Assembly (NCBI GenBank): GCA_014529385.2
Contig: CM043955.1
Span: 148,133,640 to 148,197,639 of the forward strand
DNA length: 64,000 nt
Source of the DNA: Adiantum capillus-veneris
Taxonomy: Eukaryota; Streptophyta; Polypodiopsida; Polypodiales; Pteridaceae
Direction: 5' to 3'
In this document: piece after piece, positions 52,450-62,916 of the stretch
Position numbering within the stretch: position 1 is the stretch's first letter
How the letters are laid out: each line of letters opens with the position of its first letter
Translations under genes and position numbers: made by a program
The notes under the pieces: generated by a model
What the model saw: only the letters and a program-made list of their open reading frames with translations
Told to the model about the DNA's origin: nothing
Databases searched by the model: none

Positions 52450-54570
52450 CTACCCAATATCCATGTCTTCGTTACATGTGTAACAATACTGTAATGGAGC
52501 TGAGTGAATTGTTGTGTCTGATCGATTATCAATGATGAATTTATTTCCTAGAGGATGCGTTCGACCACTTAAAAGATCAACTCGAATGACAGAGTCTTGG
52601 AACTGTAAGTAGACGTGGTTTTTGGACCAGTCATGCACCATTTTTGCTTCCCTCATGAATGGACGCCCTAAGATAATCTCAAATGACATAGGATGCTTGG
52701 AAAAATCCATAACAATGAAAGTCTGCCTTACCTTGTGTCCCAAGACCTTGATCCTGAGATCCTTTAGCATTCCAATAGGCGTAACAATAGATCCATTAGC
52801 CTGTAATTCTCCATTGAGGAAGGCTCGAAGAGCTGAGACTAGCTCGGGGTCTTTATATCGTTTGGACATGATGGTGGATCTAACTTCTGAAGACATGAAA
52901 TCCATCAATTTGGCAACATTTAATGGCATCTTGTGGGACGTAGGACCCTGACAAGAGAATGGTGAAGGTCCACTTTTCGATGTCCTACCCTCACTCTCTT
53001 CCCGAATGATACTGGGTATAGCTAACGGCCTGTAGTTCTCGTGAGGTTGAACTTGTGTGGGAAACACTGTGTCTGACATCTGGATATGTTTGGGTTCAGG
53101 TTCTAATGTTCGTTGAGTTTCTTCCACCAAACCCCTCAGTTGTTGGACTCGTTCAATTTCCACTGTTCGGTTTGGATAGGTTCCAATCTTTCTCTTGCAA
53201 TCCTCATTTTTTGTCTCTCGTGGCTTATCTTGGGGGTTCGCAATTGGGTGGTTTAACTTTGAATACTCTTTTGGTGTTCGCCGTAATTCCCTCTCGTGAT
53301 CCTCCTCACTGGCTTTTTCCTTTGTAGTAACATTTTTGGTCTCCGTGGTCTCTATCGAATCTGAGTCATCCTCAGGGTCATTCATATACACGGGATCCTC
53401 TCCTGTCCCTATGTTAGTCTTTGAACTAGGTTTTGAGCTAGAAGCATTAAGGGATTTCTTTCTTCGTGTTTTCTTCTTTCTCGCTCGGCCAATGGATGCA
53501 GCATATCTCTCTTCGAGGATGTAATTTTGCTTTTGGAGCATCGACCGTGTGAGTGCATTCACTGGTGCTATGTTTATAGTTGGTGGTGTCCCATCAACAA
53601 TCTCTATTAAGTTCAATGGTGTGATTTTCGGTGCGTTTGGATTGTTAGGACACTGTGCGATCAAATGATCTATGCCACAACGATTACAAGTGAGTATTGG
53701 CATTGCCAATGCACTCCCTTGAATTGTTTGCATTAGTGCAGCATTCTTTTGCATTCTAATGGAGCACTCAGCTACTCGATGTGGTCCACCACATTCGTAG
53801 AACTGAAGAGGTGGTCTCCTGGCAAAACTATTAATGTTTTGGCCTCTTGCTACTAGCGCACTAGCTTGATATACCGATTTGATTTGTCCCCAATGGTATT
53901 CCATATAGTACATGGGACACTCCTCAAGCATGTCGACTCCATAGGTGATACTAGAGTCTATGTCCTCTTCGCAATCTACATAAGTACTAGATGACTCGCA
54001 ACCTATTTGGTTCATAGGTGTAACTCTTGGATGAGGGGGTTGCGGTCCTAGCACTGGAGGTGGCAACGGTGTGGTTTGGACCACATTTTGGGTTCTAGGG
54101 ACCATGTGCTGTAATGGCAACTGTTGCTCCATGGGTGGGGTAGGCATCAATGCAGGAACTCGTGGTGAGTCTGCCCAAGCTATAGGCGGTCTATTTTCCA
54201 TGATGCGTTTAAGCATTAGGAAATCCTTCGCTTGATGGCCATGCCTACCACACGCGTTACAAGTCCCGTTAAACTTTACTCTGAAAGTAGGGCATTCACT
54301 CGTAGTATGTGGGCCCAAGAAAATTGAGCACCATTGTTGCTCCCTTCTTGGATACATATGAGTGTTTTGTGGAGCACGATTACCCCTAAGGCTTTCTTGG
54401 ATGGCCTTGGTGAGATCTGCCAAAGTCATCTCAAATATCGTTTGCTCTTTCACGATTGGCTTTATCTTCATTGGCTCATGCCCTGACGCTTGCGAGCTAC
54501 TAGACTTCGGCTCAGCGGACACTCTTTCTCCTGCAATCATTAAATTATCTTCCAATTGGATTGCATTCAT
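52450..54570 (-). CDS. Gag C-terminus, zinc knuckles and first protease remnant of element 2 (706 aa)
   Basis: Continuous frame where element 1 has two. Contains zinc knuckles CNACGRHGHQAKDF (last Cys changed to Phe), a damaged CSIFLGPHTTSEC, FYECGGPHRVAEC and an intact CNRCGIDHLIAQC, plus the basic KKKTRRKKS patch. Near residue 590 the sequence passes from RAFLNGELQ directly to ANGSIVTPIGML. About 110 residues present in element 1, including the protease active site DGGAG, are missing by an in-frame deletion at about 52798. Only the distal part (IILGRPFMREAKMVHDW) of the first protease remains. Confidence 0.85.
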   Translation of the reverse strand: MNAIQLEDNLMIAGERVSAEPKSSSSQASGHEPMKIKPIVKEQTIFEMTLADLTKAIQESLRGNRAPQNTHMYPRREQQWCSIFLGPHTTSECPTFRVKFNGTCNACGRHGHQAKDFLMLKRIMENRPPIAWADSPRVPALMPTPPMEQQLPLQHMVPRTQNVVQTTPLPPPVLGPQPPHPRVTPMNQIGCESSSTYVDCEEDIDSSITYGVDMLEECPMYYMEYHWGQIKSVYQASALVARGQNINSFARRPPLQFYECGGPHRVAECSIRMQKNAALMQTIQGSALAMPILTCNRCGIDHLIAQCPNNPNAPKITPLNLIEIVDGTPPTINIAPVNALTRSMLQKQNYILEERYAASIGRARKKKTRRKKSLNASSSKPSSKTNIGTGEDPVYMNDPEDDSDSIETTETKNVTTKEKASEEDHERELRRTPKEYSKLNHPIANPQDKPRETKNEDCKRKIGTYPNRTVEIERVQQLRGLVEETQRTLEPEPKHIQMSDTVFPTQVQPHENYRPLAIPSIIREESEGRTSKSGPSPFSCQGPTSHKMPLNVAKLMDFMSSEVRSTIMSKRYKDPELVSALRAFLNGELQANGSIVTPIGMLKDLRIKVLGHKVRQTFIVMDFSKHPMSFEIILGRPFMREAKMVHDWSKNHVYLQFQDSVIRVDLLSGRTHPLGNKFIIDNRSDTTIHSAPLQYCYTCNEDMDIG

Positions 54571-54649
54571 GGTGACTGCTTCCCAAGTAGTGATACCTCT
54601 AATGACTAGGCCATTATAGATACTTTCATGTCGTAGTCCCCCAATGAAT

Positions 54650-55732
54650 CTATCGAGCGTTGAATCGCTCGTTTGGATTGCATCGAGAATTCAAATTCTT
54701 TAGGCGACTAATGAAATCTCTCACGGATTCACCTTCTTCTCGTTGGGCTTTCTGGAGCTGAGAGGCTACACCCCAAAGTACTCCCTCTCGTATGTATTCT
54801 TTTAAGAACAGTCTCCTAAGAGTAGAGTAGATCGTTTTCTCTTCTACTCTTAAGGTTCTATACCAATCTCCAGCCTTTCCGCTTAGGGTCAAACTCAAAG
54901 CCTTACACTTATGTAGCTGATTATGCTCTTCCAAGGAATCGCATACATGTTCAAAGACTTCCATATTCTTTCTAGCATCTCCGTCTCCACTGAATTTCTA
55001 TGTGAGCTTAGCTACTTGAACTGCCTTGCTCCTAGGCTCTCTATCAGGTGCACTACGCATGTTTTCCGCAATAGAGCTACCGATAGTTTGAGCAAATGCT
55101 GCCAAATCTCCTATTTGAGCAGGTATAATGGGTGTATGTGCTCCTGGAACCACATGTGAGATGGGAGTTGGCCTTGGCCTTGGCATACGCGCGGCTCTTG
55201 GGTCCCATATTTCGTATGGTGGTGTACCAGATGGTGGTCCAAAGTTTACAGGCGCGGCCCTAGGCATAGGGGGTGCCTGATATGGCATGTTATTATTAAA
55301 TGGCATGGCTCCACTTGTATAAGAGCTTGGATAATGCCATTGTGGATTGTAAGCTCTTGGAATAATCAGAGGTGTAGGAGCTACATGAGGCTGAGGTACG
55401 ACAGGTGCACATGATTGATACATACATGTAAGTATAGTTGGGGGCACTGTGCTACTAGGCATCGATGCAGTGTTAACAAATGAACTCCATGGTGTACTTC
55501 TTGTCATGCTCACCACTGGGATATGCATGGTAGCCGTAGTGTCATTAAGAGAAAGATGAGCTAGATCTGGGAAGGTAAAGCTGCCACTTGTGGGCTCAGA
55601 TTGTACTGAGGCTCCTGGCGAAACAACATATGGAGGATCAATGGGGTTCACTGAGGGAGTCTCCATTTGTGATAGGGTTGGTTGGTTGGCCTTTCCCGTA
55701 TCCAAGAATCTCATTAGGCCTATTGAATGCAT
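54650..55732 (-). pseudogene. gag: Gag central region of element 2, with frame breaks
   Basis: 55732-54998 is Pro-rich (matches LMRFLDTGKANQPTLSQMET in element 1) and ends AVQVAKLT at a stop that interrupts KLTQKFNGD. 54964-54650 is the Gag domain core (EVFEHVCDSLEEHNQLHKCK, LSGKAGDWYRTLRVEEKTIY, FLKEYIREGVLWGVASQLQK). Another frame break at about 54650 separates it from the next ORF. It was one Gag with 56686-55898. Confidence 0.85.
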
Positions 55733-55897
55733 GTTGATCCCTGTGTTCTATCTTTCTAACTCGACAATCCTATGGAGGACATCACAGACTTTCTGTTGTT
55801 GCTCATCTATGCTAGTAGCACCCGATGTGGATTGTAGAACATCTAACCAACCCACATGATAGGTGTGTCCTGTGTACCGATCAGTTAAAGCTTCTGC

Positions 55898-56686
55898 TTA
55901 TAGGTCATACTCCCAATTTTCGTTTAGGAATATCCCATCTAGGCCTGGCGTGCTGGAGGTTTCCCTCGAAGTGGAAGCATTATTGCTCCCCATCGCTTGC
56001 CCCTCCGTGACTGCTACCTTGGGAGCACTCGGTTGCTTGGCTGGCATGATTGTTGTCATAGGAGCCTTTGCTTTCAGGGCTCGACTTTGTTCTAGCCTTC
56101 GTAGGTTCTCAATTTTCCTCTCCCTTGTTGCTTGCATATAGCGTTCGATCTCTTGTACTTCGGCAAGACTCCTACCATCGGGTAGTAAAACCTCAGAGGG
56201 AGATAGTCCTAAAGGATCATGAGGTGCAGTGGATGGAACATTCACATGCACACTCTCAAGAAGCATAGGGTCTATTTTAGGCATGAATGACGAATTTACT
56301 TCCCCACTCCCTTCATTTATTTCATTAACCGCATGTTCGGAGCGAGTAGCTCTACTAAGGGTCTCTTTTAAGTGGCTAAACACGCTGGACCCAGGCCGTG
56401 GGCCCATGGCATGCATGTCTTGACTTGAACTATCAGGGTTTGGTGTAGGATACCCCTCCATGACTTCGTAGTCAGAGGAAGAATCACTAGACGCGATATG
56501 AGGATCTTGGGTCGCGCTACCTTGAGTCCCGGCCGAAGGTCCAGAACCTAGGGTGGGGGAATAATGGGTGCCCGCGTAAATGGAGGCACTACCAATATGC
56601 TCGTGCTCTAACACTCGTCTAGAGCGTAGGTTCATATGACTTGGATCCCCTAGAAGTGTCAGTGAGTGCCCGTGAAGGTTGCTCAC
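55898..56686 (-). CDS. gag: N-terminal Gag of element 2
   Basis: Contains MNLRSRRVLEHEHIGSAS, homologous to the Gag start of element 1, and continues without the amber codon found there. Ser/Pro-rich with a basic helical stretch ERYMQATRERKIENLRRLEQ (about residues 180-200). It ends at a TAA after FLNENWEYDL, where element 1 reads on (TYDLHTEVLTD). The fragment at 11469-11981 is a relative of this region. Confidence 0.8.
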   Translation of the reverse strand: MSNLHGHSLTLLGDPSHMNLRSRRVLEHEHIGSASIYAGTHYSPTLGSGPSAGTQGSATQDPHIASSDSSSDYEVMEGYPTPNPDSSSQDMHAMGPRPGSSVFSHLKETLSRATRSEHAVNEINEGSGEVNSSFMPKIDPMLLESVHVNVPSTAPHDPLGLSPSEVLLPDGRSLAEVQEIERYMQATRERKIENLRRLEQSRALKAKAPMTTIMPAKQPSAPKVAVTEGQAMGSNNASTSRETSSTPGLDGIFLNENWEYDL

Positions 56687-56689
56687 CTA

Positions 56690-57640
56690 GTAATTTTGGG
56701 TGTTTTGCAACCCAAGTCTTTTCTTATTTATTTATTTTTTGATTTTTTGGTCCTTTTTTCTGACCCAGCTATAGAATAGAACATATGATAGCTCAAAACA
56801 AGCGTCTCGGTCAGAGGGACGTGCCGTGCTTTATAGCCCTCCGTCTGGTCACTTTATGCCCTCGGAATCCCTAAAACCGTCAATTTCTAGTAGGGAACTA
56901 GGCCCAAATTAGAAAGTCTAAGGGTGCAAGTGGGAAGAGAAGGGAGGAGAGTGGAGGACTTGCCCCACATGCTCTCATTCCCTCTTGAGGGGGTAGGGTA
57001 TATATATAAGAGTGAGTCTAGTATATATCATAAGACTGAGGACTGAGGCCTGGGCCTGGGCCTGGGCTTGGGCTTGGGCTTGGGCTTGGGGAAATGATCC
57101 CGATCAAAATTTTAGTGTAGCCCCCCAGTCACTCACGCTTAAATATTTTCGGGGTTTTTTTTTTTCACACACACTGTCAACACCTACCTAACCTCTCTGT
57201 CAACAGATCACAGCTCACTACCTTATCTACTTACTAACAGTGTTGCGAACCACTAACAAATCTATTAACCACTCTGCTAACTTCTTACTGACAGTGGGCG
57301 AACTGTCCACCTACTTCCTCTCTCACTACCTTACTGTGCAAAGACTGTGTGCAGGCAAACCTTGACAGAAAACTGTGTACAGACTGTGTGCAAACTGAAA
57401 TTGCTAACTGTCTACCTACTTATTCATTCACTGAGAATAAGCTAACGACTACTAATTGTGCAAAGACTGTGTGCAAACAGAAAACACAACATTATGCAGA
57501 AATCACAGAACTTGCAAACAATACAGAAATTAACAACTTGCAGAAAAATAACTCATTCCTCTTCCTCTTCCTCTTCTTTCCTACTACAAACAACTCATAG
57601 GAGAAGCACAAAGTGCCTCTTGGGCTTAGTGCAGGGCGAT
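56690..57640 (-). other. 5' leader of element 2
   Basis: No gene. 56700-57030 is homologous to 14150-14500 of element 1. A (GGGCCT)n/(GGGCTT)n hexamer repeat lies at 57049-57091. The part nearest the PBS (57100-57640) differs from the T-rich repeats in element 1. Confidence 0.75.
57049..57091 (+). repeat. GGGCCT/GGGCTT hexamer microsatellite
   Basis: About seven hexamers in tandem inside the 5' leader of element 2. Confidence 0.85.
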
Positions 57641-57658
57641 TCCCCGGCAACGGCGCCA
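57641..57658 (-). other. Primer-binding site, tRNA-Asp (element 2)
   Basis: Minus strand TGGCGCCGTTGCCGGGGA, an exact 18-base match four bases from the LTR. Confidence 0.92.
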
Positions 57659-57662
57659 AAAA

Positions 57663-57893
57663 TGTGCGCTCCTTGCCGCACTATCGATTCAAGGGACTTG
57701 CCTAACATTGTGGGCGAGCCACAGACGGCTCCAAGCACACAACTAGCTTAACTAGTAAACTCAAAAGAGGGCAATGGTGTGTCACTCACCGCTCTATGCT
57801 CCTGCCGTGGAGGATTCCTCGCCGCGAAGAAGAAGGAGACGCCGCTACGTCGCGCTCAACTGCTTCACAGCTACAATGCCCGCAATGCTCGAT

Positions 57894-57968
<75 letters not shown>

Positions 57969-58291
57969 GGAGGTGAAGAAGAAGAAGATGGAGATGGAGA
58001 TGAAGCAAGAGCACTCTTCTATTGCACAAATGAGAGAATGAGTGAATTTTAGGTTTAGTTGGCTTTTATATGAGCTCACCCCATTCACACTTGGGCGCCC
58101 ATGCTTAGCCAACTAATCCCTTGAATGTCCCAATTAGAGTGCGCCTCTCATCGGCGATCACTCTTACCCTTTTCCTATTGGACCGACAAGCCCGGTACCT
58201 GACTCTACCAAATAAATAATACAATGTCCACCGTAGGTTACAACGTCCGTCTCGTAGGTGATAGGGTGTCCATCAGCTGTGAGGGTTAACA
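57663..58291 (-). repeat. 5' LTR of element 2 (629 bp)
   Basis: Minus strand TGTTAACCCTCACAGC...GGAGCGCACA, same family as the LTRs of element 1. A (CT)n(AC)n tract lies at 57898-57966. Divergence from the truncated 3' LTR (several differences in the first 60 bases) shows an older insertion than element 1. Confidence 0.92.
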
Positions 58292-58296
58292 CCCGT

Positions 58297-60194
58297 TGTA
58301 CCCCGCAGGTAAACACCTGCGTCGGCCTTTTTACAAACACGAAGACAAGTTCACACATAAATCTATATAATATACTAGGACTATCCACGTCAATCTTCTC
58401 GGTAAAATTTTTAATCCTAACTTAAATTTAAATTCAGCTCCTTCGGTTATAATCCCTTAATTCCTAATTCTTTTTAATTTTTCTACTCAAACAAGACCTT
58501 AGAAATCAACAATTCTCTTAGCAGTTTAAGGTTTTGTCTCGACGTAAGTTTTGAGTTAACCCCGACTTCGATGAATCCCATTTTGGTCCCTTTTCATCAT
58601 TTTTCATCCATGGAGCATCTCCATGGAAGCGATGGGAGTTTTATATTCAAGACACAGTCACAACATCCGTGAAGCTATCCCCTTACTCCTCCCTTCAAAT
58701 TTGCAAAACAAACTTGAAAGTAGAAAAACTTGAAATGAACAATGCATATGCTTCTATAATGAGTTTTTCTTTGGTGTGTCTATGCGTGGTACACAGAGAC
58801 TTTTGAAATGCACCAACTTGCAATCTTGGACAATTAATCAGAAACTTCCTTTGAGTGCTTATGCAAGAGTGAAACCCTTCTATGCATGGTAGTGAAACAA
58901 ATCACGAAGTTCATGATAGTGTATCATAAAATACACATATAATAGTGTATGAATGATGGACAAATTTGACTTTAAGAAAGGATTTATGCATACCTTTACT
59001 ATCGTGGAGAGGATTAATTATGTTGCTAGAAGAATCTTATGGTTTCGGAACTTTCCATTTGGTAAGAGGAAAAAGAGGGGATGACTTTATTGGAAATCCT
59101 TTTTTTCAATTAACTTCCTTTGGTTATGCTAAATTAACCTTCAAAACCTCAACTTCTCCTTGAGAAAATTAAGTATTAACCTAATTTGCATTACTAAACA
59201 AAACCTTGCACATATACAACCAACCAAGAAGTTATTTTTTCCTCCTAAGCAAAAAGGATTTCTTATGAAAATTGAAGAGCTTAAGCGTGAATTTAAGTAA
59301 GCATGAAAGTAAATCTCTTTCAAGAATGAAAAATAACAAGATAATCTTACCTTAATGTGTATATGGTAGGGTCTTCTCTTTGCTTTGGAAGAGCAACGAC
59401 GAAGTGTATTAACGTAACCGGTTCTCTTTTGCTTCACTTGCTTGAAAACCATCGATTTGGCTATGGGAATAAGAGAGGTTAAGAAAATTCAAGCTATGGA
59501 AAGCTTGAAGGTTAGGAGACAGAAGGTGAAGATTATAATAATAATTTGGATTATTTTTATGGACATGGTTTCTCTTAAGGAGTGACGTGTGTGTAGGGGT
59601 GTGTGTGAAGGAGGATTAGCTTTGGCTTTCATAGCTCACTATCAAGCTTGCAACTTCAAAATGTGAAGAGAAGTTTTAATGAGTAGGGAAGGCCTCCTTT
59701 TAAGCTTAATTTGATAAGACCTTAACTTATCTTGATAAGTTACTTTTACATATCTTGATATCCTTTCTCCCTTTTCAAAGCTTCTCCAACAAGCTACTTA
59801 TGCAAGAAGCTACTTTTCCAACAAGTGGCTTATGCAACAAGCTACTTTTCCAACAAGTTACTTTTTCACCTTACCCTTATTCTTTCTTTGTTTTCTTATG
59901 AAATTTATATTTTCCTTGAAATAAACTAAAATCCCATGCATTGGTTATATCCATGTTTCCATAGTGAAAACCAAAAGTGTCTCGTGGGTAGCTAGGGTGC
60001 TTGACTATAGCCCAAATTTACTTGATCGTATTCCAAAAGTCGATGGCTTAGATATGTCATCAAGAGTAAGGGCTAAGAAACAAAAAGAAAGAGTTGTCAT
60101 CGGCTCGAAACAAATAAGGAAGGTGGTAAATCCTCATCTACAAGTTCCACTTTCAACTTCTGAGTAGCTAATTTACCCTTCGTTGACTGGCTAG
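58297..60194. other. AT-rich spacer, no gene recognised
   Basis: Right flank of element 2. Short open frames only. It contains the 32-bp tandem repeat at 59787-59867. It may include an unrecognised LTR of the chromovirus to the right. Confidence 0.4.
59787..59867 (+). repeat. 32-bp tandem repeat, 2.5 units
   Basis: Units 59787-59818, 59819-59850 and 59851-59867, consensus CAACAAG(C)TACTTATGCAA followed by a second CAAGCTACTTTTC half, so each unit is itself a doubled 16-mer. Confidence 0.85.
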
Positions 60195-60202
60195 CCTATA
60201 TA
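60194..60202 (+). promoter_or_regulatory. TATA-box-like site
   Basis: CCTATATAAGG about 110 bases upstream of the ATG at 60313. Could be the promoter of the broken ORF that follows or an LTR promoter. Confidence 0.35.
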
Positions 60203-60312
60203 AGGTGCAATATATTTTCATTTCTTCCAGTATTATTCTCTTTTCCTTTCACTTTTCTTTCCATCCCTTGTCAAAATTTCATAGGTTTGTTCTTTGCTCA
60301 TTATCTTACTTT

Positions 60313-60825
60313 ATGGATCCGTGGCAAGAGCTAGTTTTATATGTGGCCATTCCTCATCTACGACAAACAAGTAAATCCATGAGGAGAGAGTTTGTGGAGC
60401 GATATGGGTGCCTACTATTTCCTCAATTGGGAACCTCAGTAGATCAAACCAAATGGCGAACATTTTAAAGTATAACAAGGGTGACCCTTTGGGGTTAGGA
60501 TCACTTTCGTAATAATGTCCGTTTGGCTATGGTTACTGAAGCTATGGGTTTGGGTCCTCGATATTACTGCGTGATGAGGTCAATGCATCGAGGTTTGTCA
60601 GAAAGAGTATTTTTGATTGCTCAATTCCTTCCTCCTCAAAAGATATATCTTTACCCTCACTTTGGTTTACCACTTAGAGGGGCCTTTAACTTCACACCTC
60701 ATACTAGAGAGGTCAGTGAAACAATTTCACAGCGAATCCTGCCTATTAATGAGAGGCCTAATATTTTCCCTGCTTGTGATAGTTTCTTTTGTGATCACAT
60801 AATGGATGGGCTTATTGACCTCTAA
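60313..60825 (+). pseudogene. Unidentified ORF with two in-frame stops
   Basis: Starts MDPWQELVLYVAIPHLRQTS and stays in one frame to 60825 (170 codons) apart from a TAA at 60466 and a TAG near 60496. The second half contains AMVTEAMGLGPRYYCVMRSM, an LPPQKIYLYPHFGLPLRG segment and CDSFFCDHIMDGL. No domain recognised. Frame conservation on both sides of the stops suggests a protein that was once continuous. It may belong to a retroelement or be a degraded host gene. Confidence 0.4.
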
Positions 60826-61195
60826 AAAATGTATCTTCGTTGTATCCCTTAACATGTTCATCATGTTCTAAGATCTTGGTACCTGTCTTAAGTCCTTCTT
60901 TCTCTGATTTTTCTTGATGGATTAAATGAAATTGATTCTGAGTTCTTTTTTCTTGTATTTGATAAGAGTCCTCGAGAGAATTTCAAACAAAGCTAAATCT
61001 ATTTAGTGATTTTGTAATTCCATACATAGATCTGAGTCACAAGATGTAAAGGGCAATGCTAATCTTGTTATTATTTAGCAAAAGGTCAGGTTACAAAAGT
61101 TCAATAAGATAGAACTTGGGTTTGTAGTTACATGGGCTAACACGGTTTAGTTTGAGTACAAAAAAGAGGAGAATCCTGTTAAAAAAAGATGAGAA
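60826..61195. other. Unassigned spacer
   Basis: AT-rich; no coding signal. The 3' LTR of the chromovirus would be expected here or further left but was not identified. Confidence 0.3.
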
Positions 61196-61811
61196 AACTG
61201 AGAAGTAAGGCGTTCCCAATCTTCCGCAGAGGCATCTTCAACGGGATAGCCCTTCCACTGGACCAAAACCTCTTGAACTGTTCAGTGTTGTAGCTTCCAC
61301 TCCTTCATGTCTAAAATTTGCTCTGGCTCCATTTAAAATTCTTCTTGTGTGATAAGAATAGTATCTTCATCATTTAGGATGTGAAGTGGATCCCCAACAT
61401 ATCGTTTTAGCAAGCTAACATGAAAAACATTGTGCACATGCAAGTGAGGGGGTAAAGCGAGTTCGTAAGATTGGTCCCCTATCCTTCTCAAAATCTCAAA
61501 GGGTCCACAATATCTATATCCTAACTTGTTGTATTTTCCCAATTTGAGGAAACTTCTCTTTGGTTTGATCCTAAGGAAAACTCTATCTCTAGCCTTAAAA
61601 TCCTCGGAGATCTATGTAAATCAGCATAACTCTTTTGCTTGTCACTTGCTCTCTTAAGGTTCTCCCTTATTATTTTGATTAGGCGATCCATTTCTTCAAG
61701 TGTATTCTTTGATGCAGGCACTAGGAGACTTGGGTCGGCCATTCTGAGAGGAATGATACAGTCATGTCCATAAAGAGCTTTGAATGGGGACATAGGAAGA
61801 ATTGTTAGCAA
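61196..61811 (-). pseudogene. Integrase C-terminal region and chromodomain (chromovirus)
   Basis: 61811-61521 gives SPFKALYGHDCIIPLRMADP and a helical linker. 61542-61333 gives KLGYRYCGPFEILRRIGDQS and HLHVHNVFHVSLLKRYVGDP, the standard plant gypsy integrase C-terminus. After a stop, 61290-61205 reads QEVLVQWKGYPVEDASAEDW, a chromodomain signature. The chromodomain would direct integration toward marked chromatin. At least three frame breaks make it non-functional. Confidence 0.85.
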
Positions 61812-61977
61812 ATTCCACTAAGGGTATATATTTGATCCAAATATGAGGTTGTTGACTGCAATATGATCTCAACATATCTTCTATGACTTGAGTAACTCTT
61901 TCGGTTTGTTCATCTATCTCTGGATGATAGGTTGAACTCAAGTATAATTGAGTGCCTAAGGATTAGAACATGGCCTT

Positions 61978-62325
61978 TCAAAACTTAGAGCTCAACTTGG
62001 CATCACGATCATTGATTATCCTAGCAGGTATTCCATGTAATCTAATAATATCTTTTACAAAAATTTTAGCAATATCTGTTGCAGAGGCAGTGGTTTTGAC
62101 TAGGACAAGGTGAGCTACTTTGGTGAGTTTATCCACCACCACAAAAATTGAATCAAAATTTCTAGTAGTCTTCGATAACCCTGTTACAAAATCCATACTG
62201 ATGCACTCCCACTTCATTGCAGGTATATCCATTGGTTGTAGCTTCCTAAGAATCTTAACTCTTTCAGTCTTCACCATTTGGCATACCAAACACTTCTTAA
62301 CATACTCTAAGGTATCCTTATTCAT
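61978..62325 (-). pseudogene. Integrase zinc/catalytic core (chromovirus)
   Basis: CLVCQMVKTERVKILRKLQP is the end of the zinc domain. Then WECISMDFVTGLSKTTRNFD gives the first catalytic Asp, VVVDKLTKVAHLVL the conserved core, and INDRDAKLSSKF the second Asp. The Glu-bearing part at 61820-61977 is out of frame. Confidence 0.88.
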
Positions 62326-62406
62326 CTTAGGGTGAGTAGAATTTTTTTAAAGAGAAGCAAACATTTTGTGATAACCTGGGTGAGTTGTAAGGAGAGTTTC
62401 ATGAGG

Positions 62407-62916
62407 TTACTTTAGAATTTGCATCTTTAAGCATGTAGGTATGCACAATCGATTCCTGAAGAATAAGAGTCCATATCTAATAGAGTAGTCTTCCAAATAT
62501 CTTTTCTGAACTTGAGCTTGGATTTCTTGGATCAACGGACCAAATTGCTCATCAGTTTGGAGGGCGTTTTGAACTTCTTTGGGTAGAGTTTCATGGACTA
62601 GTGTAATGACAAGGGCCACTACTCATCGGCTCAGAGCATCTTCCGCTTGATTTTCCTTGCCTGGTCAAAATTTGATCTCGAAAGTGAACTCTTGTAGGAA
62701 TTCAACCTATCGCCTTTGTCGCATATTGAGATCTCGCTGGGTGAAAATCCACTTGAGACTTTTGTGGTCAGTAACAAGCTAAAACATCTGACCTAGAAGA
62801 TAGTGTCTCCACTTTTTGAGGGCATGAACCACAACTAGTAGTTCGAGGTCATGGCTGGGATAATTATTCTCATGAATCCTAAGCTGTCATGAATCATAGG
62901 CTATAGGATGGCCTTT
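62407..62916 (-). pseudogene. RNase H region and integrase linker (chromovirus)
   Basis: Recognisable pieces in different frames: [20 protein letters not shown] and DHKSLKWIFTQRDLNMRQRR of RNase H, with stops between them. 62619-62407 is the linker before the integrase zinc domain. Confidence 0.75.

Larger units (their letters stand above)
35930..58291 (-). mobile_element. Element 2: full-domain Ty3/gypsy element, split by nested insertions
   Basis: Bounded by the 5-bp TSD CCCGT (35925-35929 and 58292-58296). Minus-strand order: 5' LTR 58291-57663, tRNA-Asp PBS, Gag, zinc knuckles, first protease, acidic spacer, RT, RNase H, integrase, second retropepsin-like domain, W-P-K tail, accessory ORF, non-coding 3' region, truncated 3' LTR 36302-35930. 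LARD element 4 (37271-46528) is inserted in the 3' region. Without it the element is about 13.1 kb. Stops and frameshifts show that it is no longer active. The tRNA-Asp PBS, size and D-G-G protease family point to the Ogre/Tat/Athila group, but the exact lineage is not certain. Confidence 0.93.

Noticed and set aside
59141-59452. Minus-strand 103-aa ORF in the spacer
   Set aside because: No motif, no homologous copy in the window and AT-driven composition; likely chance.
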